Shown: piece by piece, positions 35,658 through 44,303 of the stretch
Position numbering within the stretch: position 1 is the first letter of the stretch
Layout of the letters: every line of letters begins with the position of its first letter
NCBI GenBank assembly: GCA_964477445.1
Contig: CAYZED010000006.1
Location: forward strand, 71,081-135,080
Direction: 5' to 3'
Length of the DNA stretch: 64,000 nt
Source of the DNA: CAYZED01 sp964477445
GTDB lineage: Bacteria > Bacillota > Clostridia > Lutisporales > Lutisporaceae
Made by a program: the position numbers and the translations under genes
Notes under the pieces: generated by a model
What the model was told of the DNA's origin: nothing
The model's input: only the letters and a program-made list of their open reading frames with translations
The model's database searches: none

Positions 35658-35699
35658 GACCTCCAATTGCTAGATTTTTAGATCTAACTTTTGGGGGTC
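35658..35699 (-). terminator. Terminator between lipA and the flavodoxin-like gene
   Basis: GACCTCCAA / TTGGGGGTC (one G-U pair) with inner TAGAT/ATCTA stem. A run of six Ts follows on the minus strand, so it mainly ends the flavodoxin-like transcript; the plus strand lacks a T-run. Confidence 0.75.
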
Positions 35700-35720
35700 G
35701 GTTCATACTGTTGAAGTCTT

Positions 35721-36206
35721 TTATGCTATCACTTCTTCCGCGAACTTTACAATTGCTACGTTATTAATTTTGAACTGGCTTTCTTCTAATTTTGCAACTT
35801 TCTTGATGATAAACTTATTAATGAATCCCATTTTTTCTAAGTTGTATTCATGCCCAAAAGAGCTCTTCACTTTGGCTTTTTCGAGTATTTCTGACGGATA
35901 ATTATTGTTAATTTCATCGTTAATCGCGGCCTCCGTGTCTGCTCCACCAACGATAAACACTCCAATTGTTTTCTCTATTAAAACATTTCTGTTTTTTTCA
36001 ATAAATGATTTAACATTACCTCTTATTTTCCCCATATAAACAGATCCACCTAAAATAATACCGTCGTAATTAATAATGTTTGGTTTGGCTTTAGCCAAAT
36101 TATATAAATCAACTTCGACTCCTCTGTTTACTAGTTCGTCCATCAATAATTTTGAGGCTTTTTCTGTCGCACCATACTTAGTACCAAACACAATTGCAAT
36201 TTTCAT
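35721..36206 (-). CDS. Flavodoxin-domain protein (HemG-like)
   Basis: A 161-residue protein with a flavodoxin-like opening (IAIVFGTKYGATEKASKLL, phosphate-binding loop near 8-14) and YDGIILGGSVYMGKIRGNVK near 50, which resembles the FMN-binding 60s loop of HemG/YfeC-like flavodoxins. The C-terminal part is Lys-rich. The start at 36206 was chosen because AAGGAG lies 9 bases upstream; an ATG three codons earlier overlaps this site. Electron-transfer function is likely; protoporphyrinogen oxidase activity is not supported by context, since no heme genes adjoin. Confidence 0.75.
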   Translation of the reverse strand: MKIAIVFGTKYGATEKASKLLMDELVNRGVEVDLYNLAKAKPNIINYDGIILGGSVYMGKIRGNVKSFIEKNRNVLIEKTIGVFIVGGADTEAAINDEINNNYPSEILEKAKVKSSFGHEYNLEKMGFINKFIIKKVAKLEESQFKINNVAIVKFAEEVIA

Positions 36207-36275
36207 ATTTCCCATCTCCTTACAATTTTTTTAGCTAACTCATTGAATTTTCCATTGTTATGCGGTTTCGGAAAA

Positions 36276-36329
36276 AACATTTGCTCCCTTATTAAGCGTT
36301 TTCATATCAAACATTTACTCCCTTATTAA
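36276..36329. repeat. 20-bp direct repeat at the 3' end of lipB
   Basis: AACATTTGCTCCCTTATTAA (36276-36295) and AACATTTACTCCCTTATTAA (36310-36329), period 34. The right copy contains the last codons and stop of lipB; the left copy is a duplicate without the stop, so it looks like a local duplication of the gene end. Confidence 0.85.
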
Positions 36330-36965
36330 TTCAGCCTCAAATACATCTCCAAAATTCAAAATAACAGAATCGATCACTTTTTTCATTTCAGTACTTTCCA
36401 CCAAATCGTCTAATGATATTATACCAAACTCTTTTATTCCGCATGGATTAATTAATGCAAAATGATCTTTGTTAACTGCTACGTTTAAAGCAAATCCATG
36501 TGTCGTTATCCATCTGCTTATGTGGACTCCTATAGCTGCAATTTTTTTGTCTTCAACCCATACGCCTGGGAACTGTGGTTTTCTGCCTCCATCAACCTTG
36601 AAATCGCTGAGAACCTTTATTAGTGTTTCTTCTAGTCTTTCAAAATACCAATGAACATCAGGATTGAACTTTTTTAAATTCAAAATCGGATAACCCACCA
36701 GTTGGCCTGGACCATGATAAGTTACATTTCCACCCCTATCGCTTTTATGGACTTCTATTCCTATACTATTTAAATACTCTTCAGAATACAAAATGTTTTC
36801 TGCTCCACCAGCTTTTCCTACACTGAAAACTGGTTTGTGTTGTAATAAAAGCAAGATCCCATCAAGATCACTTGATTTAACACGTTCAACCGCTTCATGT
36901 TGGAGCGCCAAACCTTCGGAGTAGCTTATTGGAGTATCAATAATTTTATATATTATTCTCTTCAT
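36315..36965 (-). CDS. lipB: Octanoyltransferase LipB
   Basis: Transfers octanoyl from acyl carrier protein to the lipoyl domain, before LipA sulfuration. The 216 residues include RGGNVTYHGPGQLVGYPILN near 79, the catalytic Lys region DKKIAAIGVHISRW near 137 and the catalytic Cys in NPCGI near 176. It starts directly with ATG at 36965, upstream of a run GGCGGATTAT (weak site). With gcvH and lipA in the same window, the lipoylation route for the glycine cleavage system is complete. Confidence 0.93.
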   Translation of the reverse strand: MKRIIYKIIDTPISYSEGLALQHEAVERVKSSDLDGILLLLQHKPVFSVGKAGGAENILYSEEYLNSIGIEVHKSDRGGNVTYHGPGQLVGYPILNLKKFNPDVHWYFERLEETLIKVLSDFKVDGGRKPQFPGVWVEDKKIAAIGVHISRWITTHGFALNVAVNKDHFALINPCGIKEFGIISLDDLVESTEMKKVIDSVILNFGDVFEAELIRE

Positions 36966-36990
36966 ATAATCCGCCTTTATAAATTGAAAA

Positions 36991-37010
36991 GAGCATGATT
37001 TCTCATGCTC
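36991..37010 (-). terminator. Terminator of tRNA-Leu(GAG)
   Basis: GAGCATGA / TCATGCTC stem with a 4-nt loop followed by TTTT on the minus strand, directly after the tRNA. Confidence 0.8.
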
Positions 37011-37020
37011 GTGTTCTCTA

Positions 37021-37103
37021 TGGTGCGGTCGGCGGGACTTGAACCCGCATGCTCTCGCATACGCCCCTCAAACGTACGTGTCTGCCGATTCCACCACGAC
37101 CGC
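37021..37103 (-). tRNA. tRNA-Leu (anticodon GAG)
   Basis: Starts GCGGTCG and ends CGACCGCACCA on the minus strand; the acceptor stem GCGGTCG/CGACCGC is perfect and CCA is encoded. The anticodon stem TACGT/GCGTA holds a loop TTGAGGG, giving GAG. A long variable arm (GCGAGAGC region) marks it as class II leucine tRNA, and GGTTCAAGTCC is the T loop. Confidence 0.95.
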
Positions 37104-37201
37104 AAATGACTGGGAAATAACTCCCCGAGGGTCTTTGTGACTCACTCTTCGCTAGCCACAAGGAATATTATATCTTCTGTTCTGGCCTATGTCAACACAT
37201 T

Positions 37202-37270
37202 TGAGGATAAATATTTCTATTTATGAGGATAAATATTTCTATTTTATGAGGATAAACATTTCTATTTCTT
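37202..37270. repeat. 22-23 bp repeat TGAGGATAAATATTTCTATTTA
   Basis: Three near-identical copies (period 22-23), the last with AACATT, upstream of the tRNA-Leu on its 5' side and 50 bp after the peptide-binding protein gene. Function unknown. Confidence 0.9.
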
Positions 37271-37318
37271 CAGCTTTGAGATGCTTATTTCATTCTTGAT
37301 TTTTTTTCAAACCATTAT

Positions 37319-39049
37319 TTACTTAATAACTTTCTCAAAATACCATTTTTCAATAGAATCAACTACTGAATATCTACTTGGATAAAATTCGCCTTTGATA
37401 TTTCCTGATAACACCAACGCACCTTGTTTATGATACAAAGGTATGTATGGAATTTCATTTCTGAATTCATCCTGAAAAGATTTTGCTGCCGAAAGTCTAT
37501 CTGTATCAGATAAATTCTTTGTTAATATATTTGCATATTTATATGTTTGTTTTGAGGTCAAAGGATCAATATAAAGCAATGAAGTTGGATCAACAAATGG
37601 ATAGAAATCCGTACCGCACGGTAGAATCAAACTTCCCAAATATAAGTCGTAGTCTTTTAATTCAATTTTTTTACTATACTCATCAAAAGGTATAGCATCA
37701 ATAATAATATTTATCCCTATTTTCTTTAAACTTTTTTTTATATCATTTGCGATGTGAACCCTTATTTTATTCTCTGAATTCACCAACAAAGATAGCGTAT
37801 CGTTAAATTGCAATGGAACTACTGTTTGAGTTGGAATAATATTGGCGTTATTTGTGGTCGTGCCAATTGCTGTATTATTTGTTGCTGTATCTGTTGCTGT
37901 ATCTGTTGCTGTATCTGTTGCTGTATCTGTTGCTGTATTGTTTGCTTTTGTATCCGTTGCTGTATTATTTGTTGCTGTATCATTTTTTGAAATATTTTTC
38001 TTTTGACTTTTTTTAATTTTTTCTATAAGATTCTTTGCTTCAATAATATTGTACTCATATTTAATACCGGTTGTAGTATTTATCCACGAATCAGGAATTA
38101 TTGGATTATCAGTTATTATTGCATTTGTTATGCTATTTTCTTGAATAAATGTGTTTCTGTCCACACCATAAGCAATTATTCGTCTTGCATCGGCCTTGCG
38201 AAGATATGTTTTCTCAGAATTAATGAATAGTGTCTCCATCTCTCCTGTAAAGTATATATGTGAAAGTGTCCCTTGAATCTCTTCATATCTTGACCAACTT
38301 TTATCTAAAATATTAATTGCATTTATCTCTTGTGATTGAAAAGCTGTTCCAAAAATATCATAATCGTTAATAAACATAACTTCAATATTTCTAATATACG
38401 GAGTGCCCCTATTATAATATTTTTTGTTAAAACTAAGTTTCATACCATTCAAAGTACTATAACTAGAAATATAATAGGCACCGTTTACGGGTGTGGAGGT
38501 TATTTTTGATACATTGTTTCTGTATATTATTGGGAAAGTTAGTTTGTCTTTTGAGACCTGTGCCTTATCTTCAAATACGAAAATTAAACTTTTACCACTA
38601 ATATAGCAGTCTTTGATATTCAAAATTAAGCTAAAATACATAGATTCAGGGTGTTGTTTGATTATATCAAACGAATATAATGCATCTTCTATTGTTATTT
38701 TCGAGCCATTGCTCCAATATATATCACTTTTCATTTTTAAACTGCACACATTATTCTTTTGAGAATAAGTGGAGTTATCTGCTAATTTGGAAATAAGTTT
38801 ATTCTCTTTTGAAATAGAATATAACCCCTCAAACATTAGTGGAACAATATCAGCATAAGATTTACTATCATTAATTAGTGGATTTATTTCCACAGGCTCA
38901 ACACTAGCTAATTTCAGAGTACCACCAACAGTTGCTTTAGACTCAACTATAAAGGTACCATTATCATCTTGAACGATTTTGTTACATGCTGTTCCAGTTA
39001 ATGTAATTGTAACAATCATAAAAAAAACAATAAACTTTTTTATTTTCAT
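37319..39049 (-). CDS. Oligopeptide/nickel-type ABC transporter substrate-binding lipoprotein
   Basis: A 576-residue family 5 solute-binding protein. The N-terminus is Lys-rich then hydrophobic and ends at a possible lipobox (LTGTACNK, Cys near 22). The binding-protein region shows SVEPVEINPLINDSKSYADI near 47 and NGSKITIEDALYSFDIIKQHP near 112. A low-complexity linker of repeating Thr-Asp-Thr-Ala (about residues 355-425) interrupts the fold. The start at 39049 lies just past the stop of the upstream transglycosylase. No transporter permease adjoins. A peptide ligand is likely. Confidence 0.82.
   Translation of the reverse strand: MKIKKFIVFFMIVTITLTGTACNKIVQDDNGTFIVESKATVGGTLKLASVEPVEINPLINDSKSYADIVPLMFEGLYSISKENKLISKLADNSTYSQKNNVCSLKMKSDIYWSNGSKITIEDALYSFDIIKQHPESMYFSLILNIKDCYISGKSLIFVFEDKAQVSKDKLTFPIIYRNNVSKITSTPVNGAYYISSYSTLNGMKLSFNKKYYNRGTPYIRNIEVMFINDYDIFGTAFQSQEINAINILDKSWSRYEEIQGTLSHIYFTGEMETLFINSEKTYLRKADARRIIAYGVDRNTFIQENSITNAIITDNPIIPDSWINTTTGIKYEYNIIEAKNLIEKIKKSQKKNISKNDTATNNTATDTKANNTATDTATDTATDTATDTATNNTAIGTTTNNANIIPTQTVVPLQFNDTLSLLVNSENKIRVHIANDIKKSLKKIGINIIIDAIPFDEYSKKIELKDYDLYLGSLILPCGTDFYPFVDPTSLLYIDPLTSKQTYKYANILTKNLSDTDRLSAAKSFQDEFRNEIPYIPLYHKQGALVLSGNIKGEFYPSRYSVVDSIEKWYFEKVIK
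37881..37940. repeat. 12-bp in-frame tandem repeat in the binding-protein gene
   Basis: Five perfect copies of GTTGCTGTATCT, with decayed neighbours on both sides. On the minus strand it encodes a tandem DTAT tetrapeptide. Because 12 is a multiple of three, copy-number change would lengthen or shorten the linker without a frameshift. Confidence 0.95.
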
Positions 39050-39050
39050 T

Positions 39051-39611
39051 CTATTTCTTCCAATCATATAAATATTGATAAATAAGTTCATATATTTTAA
39101 TCTTATAAAGGTAATTTCTAGTTTCATTGAAAGGAATGTGATTTATGTCCAGATTCTCATCATTTATCGTTCCTTCATTTAACCATTCATCAACATTTCC
39201 TGTTCCAGCGTTGTAAGCTGCAATAGCCAAATTCTCATTATCATCATATTTATCCATTAAAAATCTTAAATACCAGAGTCCATATCTAATATTAGTTTCA
39301 GGATCTTTTATCGCATCTTTTTCTAATATTTCTCCTAATTTGGAACTTATCCAATTACTCGTTTCGGGTGTTATTTGCATAAGACCTATTGCTTCTTTTC
39401 TAGAGATAATATTAGGGTTAAAGTCACTTTCTGTTTTTATCATAGCAGCTACAAAATATGGTTGAAATCTATAAATTTCAGAATACTTGACAATAAGATT
39501 CTTATAGTCAAGTGCACAATGATTTTTTATATACGCGTAGCTAGAAAGCATTATTATAATTAATAGTATTACTAAAATAGTTAAACTTTTTCTTTTTTTA
39601 GTTTTTTTCAA
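39051..39611 (-). CDS. Membrane-anchored lytic transglycosylase (SLT domain)
   Basis: A 186-residue protein with an N-terminal membrane anchor (Lys/Thr-rich start then about 20 hydrophobic residues to ASSYAY) and an SLT domain: catalytic Glu in IKTESDFNP near 62, ISRKEAIGLMQITPETSNWI near 71 and AIAAYNAGTGNVDEW near 132. The TTG at 39611 was chosen since GGAGAAGAAA precedes it; an ATG at 39641 lacks a site. It overlaps the end of coaE by 14 bp. It resembles the membrane-bound lytic transglycosylase next to coaE in many clostridia. Confidence 0.85.
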   Translation of the reverse strand: MKKTKKRKSLTILVILLIIIMLSSYAYIKNHCALDYKNLIVKYSEIYRFQPYFVAAMIKTESDFNPNIISRKEAIGLMQITPETSNWISSKLGEILEKDAIKDPETNIRYGLWYLRFLMDKYDDNENLAIAAYNAGTGNVDEWLNEGTINDENLDINHIPFNETRNYLYKIKIYELIYQYLYDWKK

Positions 39612-40212
39612 TTTCTTCTCCAAAGTACTTATTAAAGACATTATTTATTTTTATAGTGAGTTCCTCAAGCGTTCCCTCATTATTTATTTCAACTTTATTT
39701 ATATCATTAGTAAAACAAAAATCATTTTCATCTTGAGAGTCTACTCGAGTTTCAGCTTCTTCTCTCGAAAGTGAATTTCTATTTATCACTCTATTTATCC
39801 TAATTTCACGACTTGCCGAAATATACCAGATAGAGTCACAGAGTTTATCTAGCCCTATCTTCTTAAGGATTGCTGCATCTATTAATATCGCATTTTCACC
39901 AGCTAATGTCAACTTCGCTATTTCGTTTTCAATTTTATTATAGATTTCAGGGTGCATAATTTTGTCAAGTTTATCTAGTTCATCGGAGTTGCTGAAAACG
40001 ATTTTTCCGAGAGCAGATCTATCTAGTTCTCCATTTTCTCTTACTATCCTATTTCCAAACACGTTAATAATTTGCTGAAGTATATGAGAACCTTTTCTCA
40101 CAAGGTCTCTAGCGATTACATCAGCATCTATTATATATATCCCCTTAGTTTTCATGATTTCAGAAACAAAACTTTTTCCTGAACCGATTCCACCACATAG
40201 TCCAACAATCAT
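39598..40212 (-). CDS. coaE: Dephospho-CoA kinase
   Basis: Phosphorylates dephospho-CoA in the last step of CoA synthesis. The 204 residues have the P-loop GLCGGIGSGKS at 4-14, the lid motif IDADVIARDLV near 29 and IDAAILKKIGLDKLCD near 109. AGGAGAG precedes the ATG. It follows polA by 10 bp, the conserved clostridial order polA-coaE-lytic transglycosylase. Confidence 0.95.
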   Translation of the reverse strand: MIVGLCGGIGSGKSFVSEIMKTKGIYIIDADVIARDLVRKGSHILQQIINVFGNRIVRENGELDRSALGKIVFSNSDELDKLDKIMHPEIYNKIENEIAKLTLAGENAILIDAAILKKIGLDKLCDSIWYISASREIRINRVINRNSLSREEAETRVDSQDENDFCFTNDINKVEINNEGTLEELTIKINNVFNKYFGEEIEKN

Positions 40213-40221
40213 AAAACTCTC

Positions 40222-43200
40222 CTATTTTGCATCGAACCAGCTTTTGCCATAGCCAATATCAACTGTTAATGGAACTGAAAGTTTAACAGCATCTTCCATA
40301 GAGTTTTTAAGAATTTTTTTAACTTCATCTATTTCTTGAATAGGTGTATCAATAATTAGTTCATCGTGTACCTGCATAATCATTCTTGCTTTCAATTTTT
40401 TCGCTTTCAAAGCCTTGTATACGTCTATCATTGCCTTTTTTATAATATCTGCAGCTGTTCCTTGAATTGGAGTATTCATTGCTATTCTCTCTCCAAAACC
40501 TCTCTGAACTGCGTTTCGCGAAGTAATTTCAGGTATATTTCTTCTTCTTCCCATTATCGTGGTGACATATCCTGTTTCTCGTGCAAAAATAACTATATTT
40601 TTCATATAATCTTTTACTTTTGGATATTTTTCAAAATACAAATCAATGTATGTTTTAGCTTCCTTTGTACTAATTCCAAGATCTCTAGAAAGTCCGAAAG
40701 GACTTATCCCATAAACAATACCAAAATTTACGGCTTTAGCTCTACTTCTTTGGATACTAGTAACTTCTTCATCCTTAATCCCAAACACCTCTGCTGCAGT
40801 GTGAGTATGAATATCTTCACCTTCAATAAATGCCCTGATTAGATTTTCATCCTTTGAGATATGTGCCAATATTCTCAGCTCAATCTGAGAATAATCTGCG
40901 ATAACAAGCACATTTCCTTCTTTTTCGGGTACAAAGGCTTTTCTTATTTCTCTTCCAGTCTCCGTTTTTATTGGTATGTTTTGTAGATTTGGATCTGTGC
41001 TCGAAAGTCGCCCAGTCGCTGCGACTCCTTGATTCAACTTACTATGAACTTTCCCATTTCCAGCTTTAATAATTGGCAAAAGACCATCTACATATGTTCC
41101 CTTTAATTTGACTAATTGTCTGTATTCTAATAAATATTCAATAATCTCGTGCTTATCTTTTAATTCTTCAAGAACTTCTACATCTGTTGAAAATCCAGTC
41201 TTTGTTTTCTTGACAGAAGGCAATTCCAATTTAACAAATAGTATATCTGCCAATTGTTTTGGTGAATTTATATTAAAAATAGTTCCTGCAGCATTATGAA
41301 TTTTTGATACTAATTCATCAATCCTAGTTCCTAGTTTATTCCCAATTTCGCCTAATATGTTTTCATCTATTTTAAAACCTCTGATTTCCATGTCGGCTAA
41401 AATATAACTAAGTGGTAGCTCAATTTCGTAGAGTAAATTCTCTATATCTCTCAATTTTAGTTCACCATTTAGTTTTTCTCTTATTCTTTTTCCATTTAGG
41501 ACAATCTGATATATTTTTTCATTCCAAGATAAGTCTTCTGATAGATGCTCTTCAAGAAATTCTTCCACAAGATATTCAGGTTTCATGAAATTTCTTAAAG
41601 GGTTTACTAAATAGGCAGCTATCATTAAATCAAAATCAAAATTTTTAACTGAAATATTTCTATTCCCTAAAAAAACCAAATCGGTTTTAAAGTCATATCC
41701 TGTTTTAATAATTTTATCATTTGCAAGAAAACCATCTACAAATCCTTCACTTGAATTAGCATTATTGCAGTCTGAAGAAGCATCAGAACAAATATCACCA
41801 TGCCTTGAATTATCAATCTTAGAGTAATAGACTTCATCCTTATACTCAAACAATAGATAGTCCATTTCCTTAAGGGTAATTGTTTTGCAAGTAATTGGTG
41901 TATTACTAGAGTAATTCGACAACTCATTTAGAGTCATCTTTTCTGTTACACTTTTTACCATCGGGAAAATCTTTTCTATATCTAATACTTCTTTGTACAA
42001 TTCTGAAGTTTCAATTATTCCCACTTCAGATTTTTGATTTCCTTCGATATGTTCTTCAAAATTTTCATTTTCTTCAGATTTTTTTACAGTCCACCCAACA
42101 TCAAAGAAACTAATCTGATCAATTTCTTCCGATTGAGAATCTTTCTCTGTTAGATATTCTTCTGTTCTTGGAATTTTGTTAATTTCATTCAATTCTACAT
42201 TTAACTGATTTTTTTCATTTCCTAAACAATAGTTTTCTTTATTAATCCCGCATGTATACGATACTAAATCAACTGGGTTTGGAATACTATTTGAAATATT
42301 GCCCTCATTATTTTTAGAGATGGTTACATTAGCATTTTCTTTACTGGAATCCGTAGATATTTCAAAAACGTCAAGCGCGTCGTCTACCAAATCTTGGGTT
42401 AATGAATTTGTAAAGCCAGTTTCAACCGAATTCGAAGTGCTACTAATCCCTAGTTCAGACATTGTCTTTTTGATCTTGATTAAAAATCCTTTAAGCGAAA
42501 GTTCGGAATACAGTTTTTCAAGTGCGTTATAGTCCGGTTTTTCACCATTATATGCATCATAATCTATAGAAATCTCCATATCCGTATAAATTGTAGCAAG
42601 TCTCTTTGATAAGAATGCTGATTCCTTATTGTTTTCGAGATTTTCTTTAAGTTTTGGTTTTTTTATTTCATCTAGTTTTTCATATAGATTCTCGATGTTA
42701 TTATATGTCTTTATTAACTCAAGTGCAGTTTTTTCGCCAACCCCTGGTACCCCTGGAATATTATCCGAGGCGTCTCCCATCAAAGCTTTCATCTCAATTA
42801 TTTGAAAAGGTAAAATCCCATACATTTCATGCAACCTAGCTAAATCAACCCTGTCAATTTCGGAAATACCTTTTTTTGTTAGTAAAACGTTCACATTTTC
42901 TGTGATTAATTGCAAAGCATCTTTATCAGCTGTGATTACTAATGTTTCCATTCCCTTTGCATTAGAATGTTTTGAGATTGTTCCTATAATATCATCTGCT
43001 TCAAATCCATCCATCTCAATCATTTCAAAGTCTAGTGCTTCAATAGCCATCTTAAGAAATGGCACTTGTTCTGCCAGTTCTTCCGGCATACCACTCCTGT
43101 TCGCCTTATATTTATCATATTCAATATGTCTAAAAGTCGGAGCTTTTCTATCAAAAGCAATAACTATATGAGATGGTTGATAATCCTCATGAAGTTTAGT

Positions 43201-43326
43201 GAGCATATTAATGAATCCATAAACTACGTTTGTGGAAATACCTTTGGTGCTTTTCATAGGTGGCAATCCATAAAATGCTCTGTTCATTAAACTGTTACCG
43301 TCAATAATTATTAATTTTTTTTCCAT
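40222..43326 (-). CDS. polA: DNA polymerase I with an extended linker
   Basis: A 1034-residue DNA polymerase I, longer than the usual 880 or so. The 5'-3' nuclease domain is intact (1-290: DGNSLMNRAFYG, ADDIIGTISKH, GDASDNIPGV). Residues about 295-445 are an acidic, Ser/Asn-rich, low-complexity insertion. The 3'-5' exonuclease-like domain (450-640) lacks the usual FDTET acidic motif, so proofreading is probably lost, as in many Firmicutes. The polymerase domain has all motifs: LSSTDPNLQNIPI, VIADYSQIELRIL near 790, the O-helix RAKAVNFGIVYG, and the final QVHDEL near 985. AGGAGC precedes the ATG. Confidence 0.95.
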   Translation of the reverse strand: MEKKLIIIDGNSLMNRAFYGLPPMKSTKGISTNVVYGFINMLTKLHEDYQPSHIVIAFDRKAPTFRHIEYDKYKANRSGMPEELAEQVPFLKMAIEALDFEMIEMDGFEADDIIGTISKHSNAKGMETLVITADKDALQLITENVNVLLTKKGISEIDRVDLARLHEMYGILPFQIIEMKALMGDASDNIPGVPGVGEKTALELIKTYNNIENLYEKLDEIKKPKLKENLENNKESAFLSKRLATIYTDMEISIDYDAYNGEKPDYNALEKLYSELSLKGFLIKIKKTMSELGISSTSNSVETGFTNSLTQDLVDDALDVFEISTDSSKENANVTISKNNEGNISNSIPNPVDLVSYTCGINKENYCLGNEKNQLNVELNEINKIPRTEEYLTEKDSQSEEIDQISFFDVGWTVKKSEENENFEEHIEGNQKSEVGIIETSELYKEVLDIEKIFPMVKSVTEKMTLNELSNYSSNTPITCKTITLKEMDYLLFEYKDEVYYSKIDNSRHGDICSDASSDCNNANSSEGFVDGFLANDKIIKTGYDFKTDLVFLGNRNISVKNFDFDLMIAAYLVNPLRNFMKPEYLVEEFLEEHLSEDLSWNEKIYQIVLNGKRIREKLNGELKLRDIENLLYEIELPLSYILADMEIRGFKIDENILGEIGNKLGTRIDELVSKIHNAAGTIFNINSPKQLADILFVKLELPSVKKTKTGFSTDVEVLEELKDKHEIIEYLLEYRQLVKLKGTYVDGLLPIIKAGNGKVHSKLNQGVAATGRLSSTDPNLQNIPIKTETGREIRKAFVPEKEGNVLVIADYSQIELRILAHISKDENLIRAFIEGEDIHTHTAAEVFGIKDEEVTSIQRSRAKAVNFGIVYGISPFGLSRDLGISTKEAKTYIDLYFEKYPKVKDYMKNIVIFARETGYVTTIMGRRRNIPEITSRNAVQRGFGERIAMNTPIQGTAADIIKKAMIDVYKALKAKKLKARMIMQVHDELIIDTPIQEIDEVKKILKNSMEDAVKLSVPLTVDIGYGKSWFDAK

Positions 43327-43358
43327 TAGAAGCTCCTGTTTCCAATTTATTCTTTTGT

Positions 43359-44279
43359 TTATTTGTTGATTATTATTCTGATAATCCAATTTTCAGCTAG
43401 ATTTTTCATATTTGATGTCAGACTTGAGTCAGCACTTCTCTTTAACTCACTTATACTAATGAGCGGCGTAAGTAGCTCTTTTTTTATACTTTCAACATTT
43501 ATAAGTTTAGCAACGACAGTATCAAAAACATTTTTATTAATCTCATAGTCATAAGTATCTAAATTATCTTTATTATCATTATAAATCAAAGATCCACCGG
43601 AATTCACAATAATTTTCTTTGAAAAATCGGCATAATTATTATTATCATTAAATACATTTATTTCTGAATAGTTTATTTGAGATTCATCATTTGATGTAAA
43701 CGTAGCCGTATCAGTCGGTTTGAGAATGGATTTTGATGTTGCTGAAACTATAGGGGTAGGAGTGCTTTTCGTCTTAGGTGTAGGAGTAGCTGATTGTCCA
43801 AGGTTATCAGATAATGCACCCGATGATGGTGTGCTGGAATTTTGAACTACACTACCAGAAGTATAAGATGAGCCATTTACCACTCCTATATTTTGGGTTT
43901 GATTCGTTCCATCAACAATTTTATAAGTACCTAAAGACGTAGTATTTAGCGCGCCTTCTTGTGTCGCATTAATCCCATATAAATCTGACGGCAATGTTTT
44001 CCATTCAGTTTTTATAACATAAGTACCTACTATAAAGAATAAGAAAACAGCTGCTATAGCGGAAACTCTTTTCCAAATATATCTATTAAAGCTTTCTTTT
44101 TTAACGAATCTATTATAGTATATCCCATTTTTTTCAAAATCCAATTCATCCTTTGCCAAAATGAGTTTCTTTTCTAGTTCTTCATTAAACCCCAATGGTA
44201 ATTGCAGTTCTTCAAAACTAGCTAACTCATCGAGTATTTTATCAATATTAAATTCTGATTTATTTAATTTCTTTTTCAT
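43359..44279 (-). CDS. Probable anti-sigma factor (transmembrane, Ser/Thr-rich)
   Basis: A 306-residue protein with an N-terminal cytoplasmic segment (1-65, acidic and helical), one membrane segment (about 70-90; VSAIAAVFLFFIVGTYVI), a Ser/Thr/Pro-rich linker (about 125-200) and an outer C-terminal domain. It follows the sigma factor gene by 24 bp and precedes polA, the usual place for an anti-sigma factor. No HxxxCxxC zinc motif is visible, so it may not be a ZAS-type anti-sigma. The identification is from gene order and topology. Confidence 0.65.
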   Translation of the reverse strand: MKKKLNKSEFNIDKILDELASFEELQLPLGFNEELEKKLILAKDELDFEKNGIYYNRFVKKESFNRYIWKRVSAIAAVFLFFIVGTYVIKTEWKTLPSDLYGINATQEGALNTTSLGTYKIVDGTNQTQNIGVVNGSSYTSGSVVQNSSTPSSGALSDNLGQSATPTPKTKSTPTPIVSATSKSILKPTDTATFTSNDESQINYSEINVFNDNNNYADFSKKIIVNSGGSLIYNDNKDNLDTYDYEINKNVFDTVVAKLINVESIKKELLTPLISISELKRSADSSLTSNMKNLAENWIIRIIINK

Positions 44280-44303
44280 CCGAGCCCACCTACCTTTAGT
44301 ATT

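Noticed and set aside
37808..37990. Cysteine-rich plus-strand frame opposite the 12-bp repeats
   Set aside because: Reads the simple repeat in another frame; an artefact of the low-complexity tract.
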